Of a stretch of 64,000 nucleotides of DNA, positions 18,350 through 26,292 are shown piece after piece. The notes beneath the pieces are model-generated. The model was not told the DNA's origin, searched no databases, and saw only the letters and a program-made list of their open reading frames with translations. The position numbers were made by a program, and so were the translations under genes. Positions within the stretch are counted from its first letter, which is position 1. Every line of letters begins with the position of its first letter. Source of the stretch: an uncultured Dorea sp. (lineage in GTDB: Bacteria; Bacillota; Clostridia; Lachnospirales; Lachnospiraceae); the NCBI GenBank assembly GCA_910579925.1, contig CAJTVY010000002.1:107474-171473 (forward strand). The letters run 5' to 3'.

Positions 18350-19498
18350 TCAATCCATTTCCTTTATCTGTACCGCTGTCTTTACCTTATTTTTGTTATC
18401 GTTTCCAAATCCGCCGCACACCTTGCAAAAATCAATGTAACCTCCCTCAATATTTCCACTGCAGCAGTCCAGAATACGTTTTCTGTCCCGCAGATTATTC
18501 TCATCTATTTCGCTTAGATTAAGATATCCCCTGGGATCATCTTTATATAATCCGCTTCGATATGCCGCCCAGGCAACCGCGCAATAATACAGCCTTCCTT
18601 CACTTATACAATGACAAATCGTATTACAGCAGGCCATATGCTTTTTTACCGCTTCGCCTTCATAGCAATACATTTTTCTGGGAAATCCAAAATCAAACCA
18701 CTGAATATCTTTATTTCTGGTATATTTTATTCCTGATTCTTCCAATATCTCACACAGTCTGTCAACCGTGTCTCCATAGCCCACTGAATCTGAATAATCG
18801 CTTATTGAAACGCCTATTTTATATTTTTTTATAACATCCAGCGTAGACTGAGCCGGAATAATTGTTCCATTCGTTATAAGGCCCAGATAACCTATTTTAT
18901 CCCTATATTTCTGACCGCACCACGCTAATAACTCGTCAAGCTCCTTATATAAAAAAGGCTCTCCCCCAACGATATCCATATCTAAAAGATAATCCACGCA
19001 TCTGAAATATTGATCCATATCAGATTTTATCTGTTCAAAGCTGAATATCGTTTTCGTTTTCCAATACGGCATGAATAAAGCGCAATTTTCACATTTCAGA
19101 CTGCAAAGAGACGTAATTGTTATATCTGTTTTTAATACATAAATCTTCTTTTTATATCTATAATACCATTCCATAATAAACGGCTGATACATAATAAAAT
19201 CTTGATTCTCTGCTAATCCCATCTTAAGCAGCTGCTCTTTGATTTCTTTATAGAAGTATTCGGCTACTGTTACGACGATTTTATACTTAGATAATAATTC
19301 CGCGGCGTTGCCAAAATAGATTACGGGAACGCCATTGACAATTCTACCGTCCTTACTCTGATCATTATCTACAATTCCAATTACGTCGAAATCTTTCTGT
19401 AAAGTAGGCAGCACTTTAACTCCCTGCTTTCCACACCCAAAAAGAAGTATTTCCTTCACTTCTTTCCATGAATTATTCTCAAGCAGTTTCAGTTCCAT
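18350..19498 (-). CDS. Radical SAM protein with N-terminal R-module
   Basis: Residues 15-108 are an R-module (ILLFGCGKQGVKVL, VDNDQSKDG). A radical SAM domain follows, with the 4Fe-4S motif C-x3-C-x2-C at C132, C136 and C139 (LCSLKCENC) and a GGEPFL segment. Further cysteines near the C-terminus (CCNTICHC and FCKVCGG) resemble an auxiliary-cluster (SPASM-like) region. Radical SAM enzymes with such tails act on sugars, peptides or cofactors. In this setting, modification of a nucleotide sugar or glycan substituent is plausible but unproven. GGAGG precedes the ATG, which abuts the upstream stop. Confidence 0.75.
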   Translation of the reverse strand: MELKLLENNSWKEVKEILLFGCGKQGVKVLPTLQKDFDVIGIVDNDQSKDGRIVNGVPVIYFGNAAELLSKYKIVVTVAEYFYKEIKEQLLKMGLAENQDFIMYQPFIMEWYYRYKKKIYVLKTDITITSLCSLKCENCALFMPYWKTKTIFSFEQIKSDMDQYFRCVDYLLDMDIVGGEPFLYKELDELLAWCGQKYRDKIGYLGLITNGTIIPAQSTLDVIKKYKIGVSISDYSDSVGYGDTVDRLCEILEESGIKYTRNKDIQWFDFGFPRKMYCYEGEAVKKHMACCNTICHCISEGRLYYCAVAWAAYRSGLYKDDPRGYLNLSEIDENNLRDRKRILDCCSGNIEGGYIDFCKVCGGFGNDNKNKVKTAVQIKEMD

Positions 19499-22030
19499 TT
19501 ACACTTCCTCCATCTTCTTGATATACTGATGCACTCTTTCACCGATCGTTAAACTTCGATCTTCCTGATAACAACTATATTCTTGTCTGAATATACTTAC
19601 GTCACTGCTTGTTACATAGTCTATAAACTGTGGTATCGTAACATTACTTTCTGACAGACTATATGGCGTTGAAGTAGAAATCCAGCGCTTTTCTATCTGT
19701 TTTCTTTCTGCCTCTAACATCTGCTCTGCCGGTAATCGACATGAAAAACTTTCCCACTGGCTGGTATTCAGATTCCACAAATTGATACTGCCGTTCTCTC
19801 TGCAAAATAATATTGCCGTCTCAGGATCAAGGGGAGCCGCAAATCCAAAACCATCCATATTGCTGACTTTCTGGTTTTTAATTCTGCCAAGTAGTTTTTT
19901 TATCTTTTTATTTCTTCTGCATGATCCTGTTTTTTTGTCGATAAACAAGATTGACAGTGAAAATCCACTGCAGACTATAATCTCGTCTTTGCTGTCAAGC
20001 AACATAACCCAGACTTGATTCATTGTCTGATCTTCCTCTACAGGATATTGATACAATCTGGTATCTCCTGATTTTTCATCCCATCTTACAATTTTATTCT
20101 CTTTATTTGCAGCCAGCCAGAAATACTCTCCATCATATATCATAGAACAGTAACCGAAAGAATACTTTCCTATTTCTTTTACGCTGAAACTTCCGTCATT
20201 CATGTTAAAAATAATCATTTTACTCTCATTACAGCCGGCAAGATATAAATACTCGTCTTTTGCATAATAAGCAAGGAAAAAAATCGGGATTGTACGATCT
20301 TTCAGCCGGAATTGCTCAGCACATTTTTTATATTCACAGACCTCGTAATTCTGTAAATCTACACTTACAATCCCAGGATAACATTTGGGTATCAGATATA
20401 ATTTATTTTTATATTCTATGGCTTCGCCAAATAACGATCGGCCTGTCTGCGCTTCTGACAAAACCAGTTTTACCGCCGTTTTTTTATTCAGATCATATAT
20501 ATAGATATCTTCCGTATTGTGAGGAATCAATATAATTTTATTTTCTACTTTTTTTATTTTGACATAATAGTCGCTTACATGATCTACCGTACCAGGAAAA
20601 GACATCTCCTTTTCCACTTCACCGGTTTTCAGACTGCAGCGATATAAATCATGCGCCAGTCCTTGATTACTGGGTACAAAGAATATGTGATCCTCTTCTT
20701 TAAAAAAAGTATAAAACCATAGATAGTCTCTGGCAAAATTCTTTGTACTTAGAAAACTCCAGTCAATATACAATATGGGTTTCCCCAGTACGCCAAAATA
20801 ATGTACTAACGAAGAGGTAGACTCTCCCAGATATGCATCTGCCAGAACTGCGGCCACTCCTGCATCACCCGACTCATCAAAAATCCCCTTATCTTTGCGG
20901 ATAAATGCTTCTTTCATTTCTATATATTCTATATACAGATCTGGCCGCATAGTCTTTAAAGTTGCTTCAATTAGCGGGTGAGGACGCCACAATAATATCA
21001 CATCTTCTCTGACTTCAAATTCTGATAAGACGTAACGTATTTTATCTAGCGCATATTTGCTATTCTTTAATATTCCCGTTATACTGATATTAAAAAGAAA
21101 AACTTTTTTTCCCTCTATTTTATTTTTCCAGTTTTCGGGTATTTCAAGATCTATGATTTCATTTTTCCTTTTTTCTAATTTCCGCAGTCTGTCTACCTTT
21201 GGGGAGCCAATAACCGCAATTTTATCGGCCGCAACATGATCGGATAATGATTCAGCCTTTTTTGAATCCTGTACGATGATTTTATCTGCAAAAGAATATA
21301 CCGGCAAATTTAGATGAGTATCAGGCATCTTTCCTTCGCCGCATATGAAATAAGGTATATAAACCAATGAATCTGTATACTTTTTTAATTCAGAAGAATA
21401 GTAATCTGGATGAACGCTCGTAACATAATTCGCATTATCATAAGGATTATGTATATAAATAATATCCGCACCCTCTGTTTCACAAGAAAATTCCGAATAA
21501 TGTGAGATTGGGACATAACCCGGAAATAACTGACCGTCATAACAAAGTTTTTCTAACTTTCCTTGCCCGTCCCTTTCATAATATGGAACCGGCATTACTT
21601 TTACTTCACAATCTTCATCTTGATTTGCCGCCTCCCATACGCTTTCCATACAATCCCACATTGCAGCCTTATATGGCATAAATATAATCTTTAATTTATC
21701 AGTCGGAATCGCCGTATCTACTTGATCTTCTATACGCTGCAGTATACTGTCTAATTGCCTTTTTAACATTTCCAGCGCTTTCCGATCTACAGTTCTGCTC
21801 ATCTCATATAATTGTTCACAATACAATTCCAGATCAGAAACTGCCTGCGTATCCATCCCCTCGCTCTTCTCAATCGATTCTCCAATATACAGGGCGCAGT
21901 CCTGACACTGTGACAGCAGTTCATTCGCCGTCTCAACACGTCTATTCTGTAGTAATGAAAAGGCTTTCGTATGTGCCTGCCGCATTGTCTTCATAAGATT
22001 CTTTATATTATTCTTTATTCTTCTTTTCAT
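19499..22030 (-). CDS. Large GT-B (TagF-like) protein with N-terminal helical region and C-terminal beta-propeller-like repeats
   Basis: Residues 1-110 are charged helical sequence, probably coiled coil. Residues about 110-470 resemble a CDP-glycerol glycerophosphotransferase/GT-B fold: IIFMPYKAAMWDC, a ladder ending VLLWRPHPLIEATL, and the donor-site DAYLGESTSSLVHYF, comparable to the SDYSS segment of TagF. From about 480 on there are repeated blade-like segments (LYRCSLKTGEVEK, IYIYDLNKKTAV, MIFNMNDGSF, RWDEKSGD, NLWNLNTSQ) typical of a beta-propeller. It is the first gene after the strong terminator at 22133-22181, with AAGGAG before the ATG. A propeller fused to this transferase type might bind glycan or a partner. 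The function is unknown. Confidence 0.65.
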   Translation of the reverse strand: MKRRIKNNIKNLMKTMRQAHTKAFSLLQNRRVETANELLSQCQDCALYIGESIEKSEGMDTQAVSDLELYCEQLYEMSRTVDRKALEMLKRQLDSILQRIEDQVDTAIPTDKLKIIFMPYKAAMWDCMESVWEAANQDEDCEVKVMPVPYYERDGQGKLEKLCYDGQLFPGYVPISHYSEFSCETEGADIIYIHNPYDNANYVTSVHPDYYSSELKKYTDSLVYIPYFICGEGKMPDTHLNLPVYSFADKIIVQDSKKAESLSDHVAADKIAVIGSPKVDRLRKLEKRKNEIIDLEIPENWKNKIEGKKVFLFNISITGILKNSKYALDKIRYVLSEFEVREDVILLWRPHPLIEATLKTMRPDLYIEYIEMKEAFIRKDKGIFDESGDAGVAAVLADAYLGESTSSLVHYFGVLGKPILYIDWSFLSTKNFARDYLWFYTFFKEEDHIFFVPSNQGLAHDLYRCSLKTGEVEKEMSFPGTVDHVSDYYVKIKKVENKIILIPHNTEDIYIYDLNKKTAVKLVLSEAQTGRSLFGEAIEYKNKLYLIPKCYPGIVSVDLQNYEVCEYKKCAEQFRLKDRTIPIFFLAYYAKDEYLYLAGCNESKMIIFNMNDGSFSVKEIGKYSFGYCSMIYDGEYFWLAANKENKIVRWDEKSGDTRLYQYPVEEDQTMNQVWVMLLDSKDEIIVCSGFSLSILFIDKKTGSCRRNKKIKKLLGRIKNQKVSNMDGFGFAAPLDPETAILFCRENGSINLWNLNTSQWESFSCRLPAEQMLEAERKQIEKRWISTSTPYSLSESNVTIPQFIDYVTSSDVSIFRQEYSCYQEDRSLTIGERVHQYIKKMEEV

Positions 22031-22132
22031 TATATAGACGCTCCTTATACATTATTGCATTTATTTAATATATCGGCAATTTCAGATAATTCTTTAGCCT
22101 GTCCTGTTAGCGATCTGTCTGAGAAACTCTGC

Positions 22133-22181
22133 AAAAAAATAACTGTAGGATTAATAAATAATATCTTAACCCTACAGTTAT
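22133..22181 (-). terminator. Rho-independent terminator after the surface-protein gene
   Basis: A 14-bp stem, AACTGTAGG on one side and CCTACAGTT on the other, is extended by TTAA/TTAA with a single wobble. On the minus strand a run of seven T follows it. It lies 40 bases beyond the stop of the secreted-protein gene and separates that two-gene unit from the 22 kb operon downstream. Confidence 0.8.
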
Positions 22182-22221
22182 TTCTTACGCATTATTTACA
22201 GAGATCATTCCCTTTACTTTA

Positions 22222-23364
22222 CTAGTTTACAACATTTATTTTCATAGCAACATAATTTGCAAGGTCGCCGTCAAATACTACTGAAACCTGGCTTTCTCCG
22301 TCCTGCATACCCTTCATCCATGACTCGCTTAAAGTGAAGGAATCATCTGATACCGTAACAGCCGCCACTCTAACTGAATTCCATGCTCCGTTTGCAGAAT
22401 AAAGCTTTTTATCGGATCCTACGACTACTGCGTCAGTAACACGAGTAGCCTTGTTACTACCCATACCTAAATTACAAGGTACGGTTAAAGCGCCGCCCTT
22501 TGATCTGCTATATGTTACGTTTGCTACGCTTGGGCCTGCATTAAGATCAACGACATCTCCAGAATATGCTTTCATTGCATATGGAGCTCCCTCTGTTGTA
22601 TCGGCAACATCACCAGACTTTAACTCACTGGTGAATGAAAACGTAGCCTTCATACCAACTTTCTTATCTGGACCTCCCGTTAATGGGGCTTGCGGTGCTA
22701 CAAATTCACTCCAATCTGCCTTCTTATTAGCAAAACCTGCGAATTCTACTCCTGTCGCATGGCCTGATCCATCTGCCAGCTTATAAGTTACCGCACCAGT
22801 GGTTGCATCTTTTTCAAACTGATATTCTGCTGCATCCAAAATAAATTCTAAATCAGTCGGCGCAGATTTATGTATTACAAATCCGTTTGAAGAAGCAGAG
22901 TATTTGGTTGCATCCGCACTCTTGGCATCAACTGCAGACGGAACGGCATAAAGCAGAACATTAGTTTCATCATCAGCTTCCACCTCATTAATCGCACTAA
23001 CGTCCGTTGCGTCTCCGCTTAACTGCATAGACACTCCCACCTTCATCGGTACAGAACTAGTATTTGCTATCATCGGAATTGATTCACAAGTAATCCTTCC
23101 GGCCGCTCCTGCCAGATCATCTGCGGAAGCCGTGTCGCCGCTCTTCATCTGCATAATACCCTGTGGATCAATGATCAGCTTTGTTGTTACAGCATCTGTA
23201 GGGAGTGTAACGGAATAGACCGTTGTATCAACAGCATTTACTTCTCCTTCTCCCTCCCATGTAGCGTCTCCGCTTGAAGCCCCAGTAGCTGCAAACGCCT
23301 GCATGGATGTTCCCAATACCATCGCACTTGTCAACAGAAGTGCCAACACCTTTTTTTGTTTCAT
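22222..23364 (-). CDS. Secreted surface protein with signal peptide, function unknown
   Basis: The protein has a clear Sec signal peptide: KQKK, a hydrophobic LALLLTSAMVLG stretch and a likely cleavage after MQAFA. The mature part is rich in Ala, Ser, Thr, Asp and Gly, with alternating hydrophobic strands (YSVTLPTD, VGVSMQLSG, VNVLLYA-like segments) suggesting beta-sandwich domains. There is no LPxTG motif, and no WxL or S-layer homology motif was found. It forms a two-gene unit with a small membrane-anchored protein 20 bases upstream and ends at a strong terminator. An abundant cell-surface or pilin-like subunit is possible. I cannot name a family. GGAGG precedes the ATG. Confidence 0.7.
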   Translation of the reverse strand: MKQKKVLALLLTSAMVLGTSMQAFAATGASSGDATWEGEGEVNAVDTTVYSVTLPTDAVTTKLIIDPQGIMQMKSGDTASADDLAGAAGRITCESIPMIANTSSVPMKVGVSMQLSGDATDVSAINEVEADDETNVLLYAVPSAVDAKSADATKYSASSNGFVIHKSAPTDLEFILDAAEYQFEKDATTGAVTYKLADGSGHATGVEFAGFANKKADWSEFVAPQAPLTGGPDKKVGMKATFSFTSELKSGDVADTTEGAPYAMKAYSGDVVDLNAGPSVANVTYSRSKGGALTVPCNLGMGSNKATRVTDAVVVGSDKKLYSANGAWNSVRVAAVTVSDDSFTLSESWMKGMQDGESQVSVVFDGDLANYVAMKINVVN

Positions 23365-23384
23365 CTTGTTTCCTCCTTAAAATT

Positions 23385-23900
23385 TTATTGTTCAATATGA
23401 AGTGTTACTGTAACGGAAACCGTGCTCAGTTCCTTTTCTTCATCATCGACCAGATGGTATGTAACGACCGCCGGATAATCTCCGGCTTCTAATTTTTCCG
23501 AAAGCTTAATCTCCTTCAATTCTTCCCCCACAGGAATAAACGGCGAAGAATAAACAAGGGTATTATCCTCTTCCAGATTCACATCGAAATATACGGTCCG
23601 GGTATTGATTTCCGAATTAGCAACATAAGCATTATAAGATGGCTGCGTAGAATCAACAAAATTCCATTCAACATTCATCTGGCAATTATAATAGCCATCT
23701 TCAACCGGTTCGTTCATTCGCTGCATGATCTCGTCAACATTGTCTTCTGTCACTATCGTCGCTCTGTTCGAATCAGGTTCCTCCGAACGCCTTGTTAATA
23801 AATATACAATAATGCCAATCAGAACAATAATTAAAAGAATCACCAGGGCAACGAAAATTCCCCCTCGTTTTTTGGAACTTTGTGTTTTTTCATTTTCCAT
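23385..23900 (-). CDS. Membrane-anchored protein with extracellular beta domain, partner of the secreted protein
   Basis: A short Lys/Arg-rich cytosolic end (KKRG) is followed by one transmembrane helix at about residues 15-36 (FVALVILLIIVLIGIIVYLL). After it comes an outside domain of about 130 residues ending in regular beta strands (YPAVVTYHLVDD, VSVTVTLHIEQ), resembling an Ig-like or DUF-type accessory fold. The next gene encodes a secreted surface protein 20 bases away, so this protein could anchor or help assemble it. No catalytic motif is seen. It is the first gene of its own transcription unit, behind the 19-nt box. Confidence 0.7.
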   Translation of the reverse strand: MENEKTQSSKKRGGIFVALVILLIIVLIGIIVYLLTRRSEEPDSNRATIVTEDNVDEIMQRMNEPVEDGYYNCQMNVEWNFVDSTQPSYNAYVANSEINTRTVYFDVNLEEDNTLVYSSPFIPVGEELKEIKLSEKLEAGDYPAVVTYHLVDDEEKELSTVSVTVTLHIEQ

Positions 23901-23960
23901 ACGTCAACACTCCTACATTGAGATTCTGCCGTCTTATATCAGACGGCGATACGGTATATA

Positions 23961-23979
23961 TAATATAATATATATACTT
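23961..23979 (-). promoter_or_regulatory. 19-nt AT box shared by three operon starts (copy A)
   Basis: The plus-strand text taatataatatatatactt occurs here, again at 62153-62171 (identical) and at 31980-31998 (one difference). Each copy lies upstream of the first gene of a transcription unit and 13-18 bases downstream of a -10-like hexamer, so it falls at the start of the transcript. It is a candidate operator or leader element. Confidence 0.5.
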
Positions 23980-23992
23980 TATACACCGTGCT

Positions 23993-23998
23993 ATTGTA
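23993..23998 (-). promoter_or_regulatory. Probable -10 element of the surface-protein unit
   Basis: TACAAT on the minus strand lies 13 bases before the 19-nt box and about 95 bases before the first ATG. No good -35 hexamer is present at 16-18 bases, so if this is a promoter it is weak or needs an activator. Confidence 0.35.
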
Positions 23999-24051
23999 TA
24001 TATCGACAACTCCTAATAAAACTTTAGAAAAAAATAAATATTTTTTCTTCC

Positions 24052-25938
24052 TTAAATAACGCCCTCTAAAAGCCTGTAAACTGCATTTGCCAGAAAGCGG
24101 TTTCCCGCTTCTTTCAGATGACAGACGTCTCGAAACATCTCTTGTGTCTCATCCTGAAATAAATCAGTCATGTCATATAAACCGGGACTCTTACAGATCA
24201 GTTCCTGCGTTTCTTTTTGATAGTCTTCGAAATCTTTTAATTGCATCCACGACAATTCTTTTGACCATGCATAAATAACTTTTTCATTAAAAGACTTATT
24301 TATCTTATTACTCAGAACAGGCTGAAAAATTCCGATAAATTCCGCTCCATATGCATTAGCTATTATTCTCATCATATTCTCTGATTCTATCCATTCTTCC
24401 GCCCGGGTGGAAGCCGTCTTTATTCCAAATACCTCTTGTTTCTGCATTTGATCCGTTAATCTTTTTCTGAGATATGGGAACCCCTCTGTATGCGTCTGGG
24501 ACACATCGTTAAATCCACTGTAAGAAATTACAGTGTCTGGTTTTATCTGTTTTCCATCCCTCAAAAGTTTCAGTAATTCTTGCTTAGAATCATATGCGCA
24601 GACCGCTCCGCAGAATATCACGGCATCTTCCATTTTCTCTGCAAGAAATTCCGGCCAGCTCTTTATAAAAGATTCGTATAATCCAACGTCTGACGTAGAT
24701 CCCCCCAATATCAGAATCCTTTTTTTAGCCTTCGATTCATCTCCTAGCACGATATAACCGGGATATTGATATGATGATTTTTTATAAATATAGGTGTAGT
24801 CAAGCAGATCATCTCTCTTTATTCCGTAATCCGGTTCTACTCGTACATTGCGTATTGCAAAAACAGAACTGTCAAAAATTCTTATTTCCTTAAAAAAGGT
24901 CAACCCTAATTTCTCAAGGATCGTATAATCTCCATTTTCAATACCCTTTTCTTTTTCTTCTACCTTAACTACATAGACAATTTTATCGGACATATCCTCA
25001 TATGCCAATTCATAGATCTCTCTATACTTAATATTCTGTCCCTGCATTTCCAGATTTTCCTGGCTAATCACATGGTCTACGCAATAAGCCACTTGAACTT
25101 CAAGCAGCTCGAATAGTCGAATAAGCTGGAATGTAAACTCATTTACACCATATAATATAATTTTCTTTTTTTCGTAAAAATCCATCAATACAATCCAGAA
25201 AAAGCTCCACCATTCTATACCTTTTATAATATACAATTTTGTATATTCAAACCATAATCTCACTCTGTTCTTATAGTATATCGGTTCCTCTGAAAACTCT
25301 GCGCTATTGCGAATATCAATAAATATATTCTTTTCTGAAATCCCTCTTTTTAATAACAGTTTCTTTATATCTGGATAGTATCGGGAAGAAATAATGATTA
25401 CGTCATTTTCTCCTATCAGTTCTGGTCCATAAACAAAAGCATCACTAGAAGCATCTTCTATTTTTTTATTCCACTTTCCGCTGTCAGCATCAATAAAAGC
25501 GTTTATTTCGATCCCCTGTTCACGTAAGATCTGACAGGTTCTTTTTCCCGAACTGCCCGCGCCATATAAATACAGATTTTTTGCGTTTTTAATAGTAGAA
25601 TCTATATCAGAAACAGAACATACGATATATGCGCTTTCATAATGTTCCTCAAGCCATTTTAATTCCTCGCTCCCGGCTTCCCTTTTTTCCACTAATATAT
25701 ATGCATTTTCCCTTGTGAATTCGCTATTTAATAGCTCTTCCTTTGTTAAAACCAGTTTCCCGAATAATTTCTTTCCGTCTGCCTCCCGAAACTCCCCCGT
25801 GAGATCGACAAAACACTCCACAGCAATTCTTCTATTTAGAGTCTCACAAAATATTTCTCCGCTCGCCTGATTAATTCCCCAGATTATAACCTTCTTATTC
25901 TCAGGTATTGAATCAAAATTTTCATATATATCCCGCAT
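24052..25938 (-). CDS. Three tandem R-modules fused to an SGNH/GDSL hydrolase-like domain
   Basis: Three successive Rossmann-like units are visible. At about 12-105, VIIWGINQASGEIF is followed by FVDLTGEF. At about 118-220, LYLYGAGSSGKRTCQ is followed by FIDADSGKW and VIIISSRYY. At about 255-350, IILYGVNEFTFQLIR is followed by YCVDH. The last 240 residues are SGNH-like: ILGGSTSDVGLYES (block I position, Ser after Gly-Gly), ISYSGFNDVSQ (GxND, block III) and DVCHLKEAGN (DxxH, block V). SGNH enzymes in such loci add or remove acyl groups. No signal peptide is seen, so it would act inside the cell. It is last in the LicD-led operon. The triple tandem is unusual. Confidence 0.75.
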   Translation of the reverse strand: MRDIYENFDSIPENKKVIIWGINQASGEIFCETLNRRIAVECFVDLTGEFREADGKKLFGKLVLTKEELLNSEFTRENAYILVEKREAGSEELKWLEEHYESAYIVCSVSDIDSTIKNAKNLYLYGAGSSGKRTCQILREQGIEINAFIDADSGKWNKKIEDASSDAFVYGPELIGENDVIIISSRYYPDIKKLLLKRGISEKNIFIDIRNSAEFSEEPIYYKNRVRLWFEYTKLYIIKGIEWWSFFWIVLMDFYEKKKIILYGVNEFTFQLIRLFELLEVQVAYCVDHVISQENLEMQGQNIKYREIYELAYEDMSDKIVYVVKVEEKEKGIENGDYTILEKLGLTFFKEIRIFDSSVFAIRNVRVEPDYGIKRDDLLDYTYIYKKSSYQYPGYIVLGDESKAKKRILILGGSTSDVGLYESFIKSWPEFLAEKMEDAVIFCGAVCAYDSKQELLKLLRDGKQIKPDTVISYSGFNDVSQTHTEGFPYLRKRLTDQMQKQEVFGIKTASTRAEEWIESENMMRIIANAYGAEFIGIFQPVLSNKINKSFNEKVIYAWSKELSWMQLKDFEDYQKETQELICKSPGLYDMTDLFQDETQEMFRDVCHLKEAGNRFLANAVYRLLEGVI

Positions 25939-25995
25939 CGTTTTATCTGCACAGTTTCTCCATAACGAATTTTCTATGCATATCCTTTCATTTTT

Positions 25996-26292
25996 CTATA
26001 ATCGGTAGACGAAATCTGGAATCTCGATCTTTTGTTCCTCACAACTTTTTTTAATATCATTTTCAAAATGTCGTTTAAACGATTCTACAGCCATATGTTT
26101 TGCACATTCCTGGCCGACTCCCGTCGCCTTTTCGATTTTCTGTTTTAACTCGTCTATATTTATAAAATCATAGTCTTCAATACCATAGTCTGAGTCCGTG
26201 CATTTCCAATAACTGTCTTGATCCGGCGCTATCTCTTCAAATTTATATTTCAGATTATCTCTTAAAAGCATTTCTTCACTAATCGAGTTCAT
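25996..26292 (-). CDS. Small acidic protein of unknown function, coupled to the carbamoyltransferase
   Basis: This 98-residue protein begins MNSISEEMLL and ends PDFVYRL. It is rich in Asp, Glu and Lys, mostly helical, with no transmembrane segment. The start is fixed by GGAGGGAG seven bases before the ATG, and it overlaps the end of the carbamoyltransferase gene by 14 bases, implying coupled synthesis. Small proteins often accompany NodU-type enzymes, but this one is not one I recognise. It might be a subunit or carrier-like helper for the carbamoylation step. That is inference from position only. Confidence 0.6.
   Translation of the reverse strand: MNSISEEMLLRDNLKYKFEEIAPDQDSYWKCTDSDYGIEDYDFINIDELKQKIEKATGVGQECAKHMAVESFKRHFENDIKKSCEEQKIEIPDFVYRL

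Noticed and set aside
22050..22190. A minus-strand frame of about 45 codons ending at 22048 directly before the GT-B/propeller gene
   Set aside because: It reads plausibly but has no start codon of its own and passes through the terminator stem and T-run, so it is more likely leader sequence.
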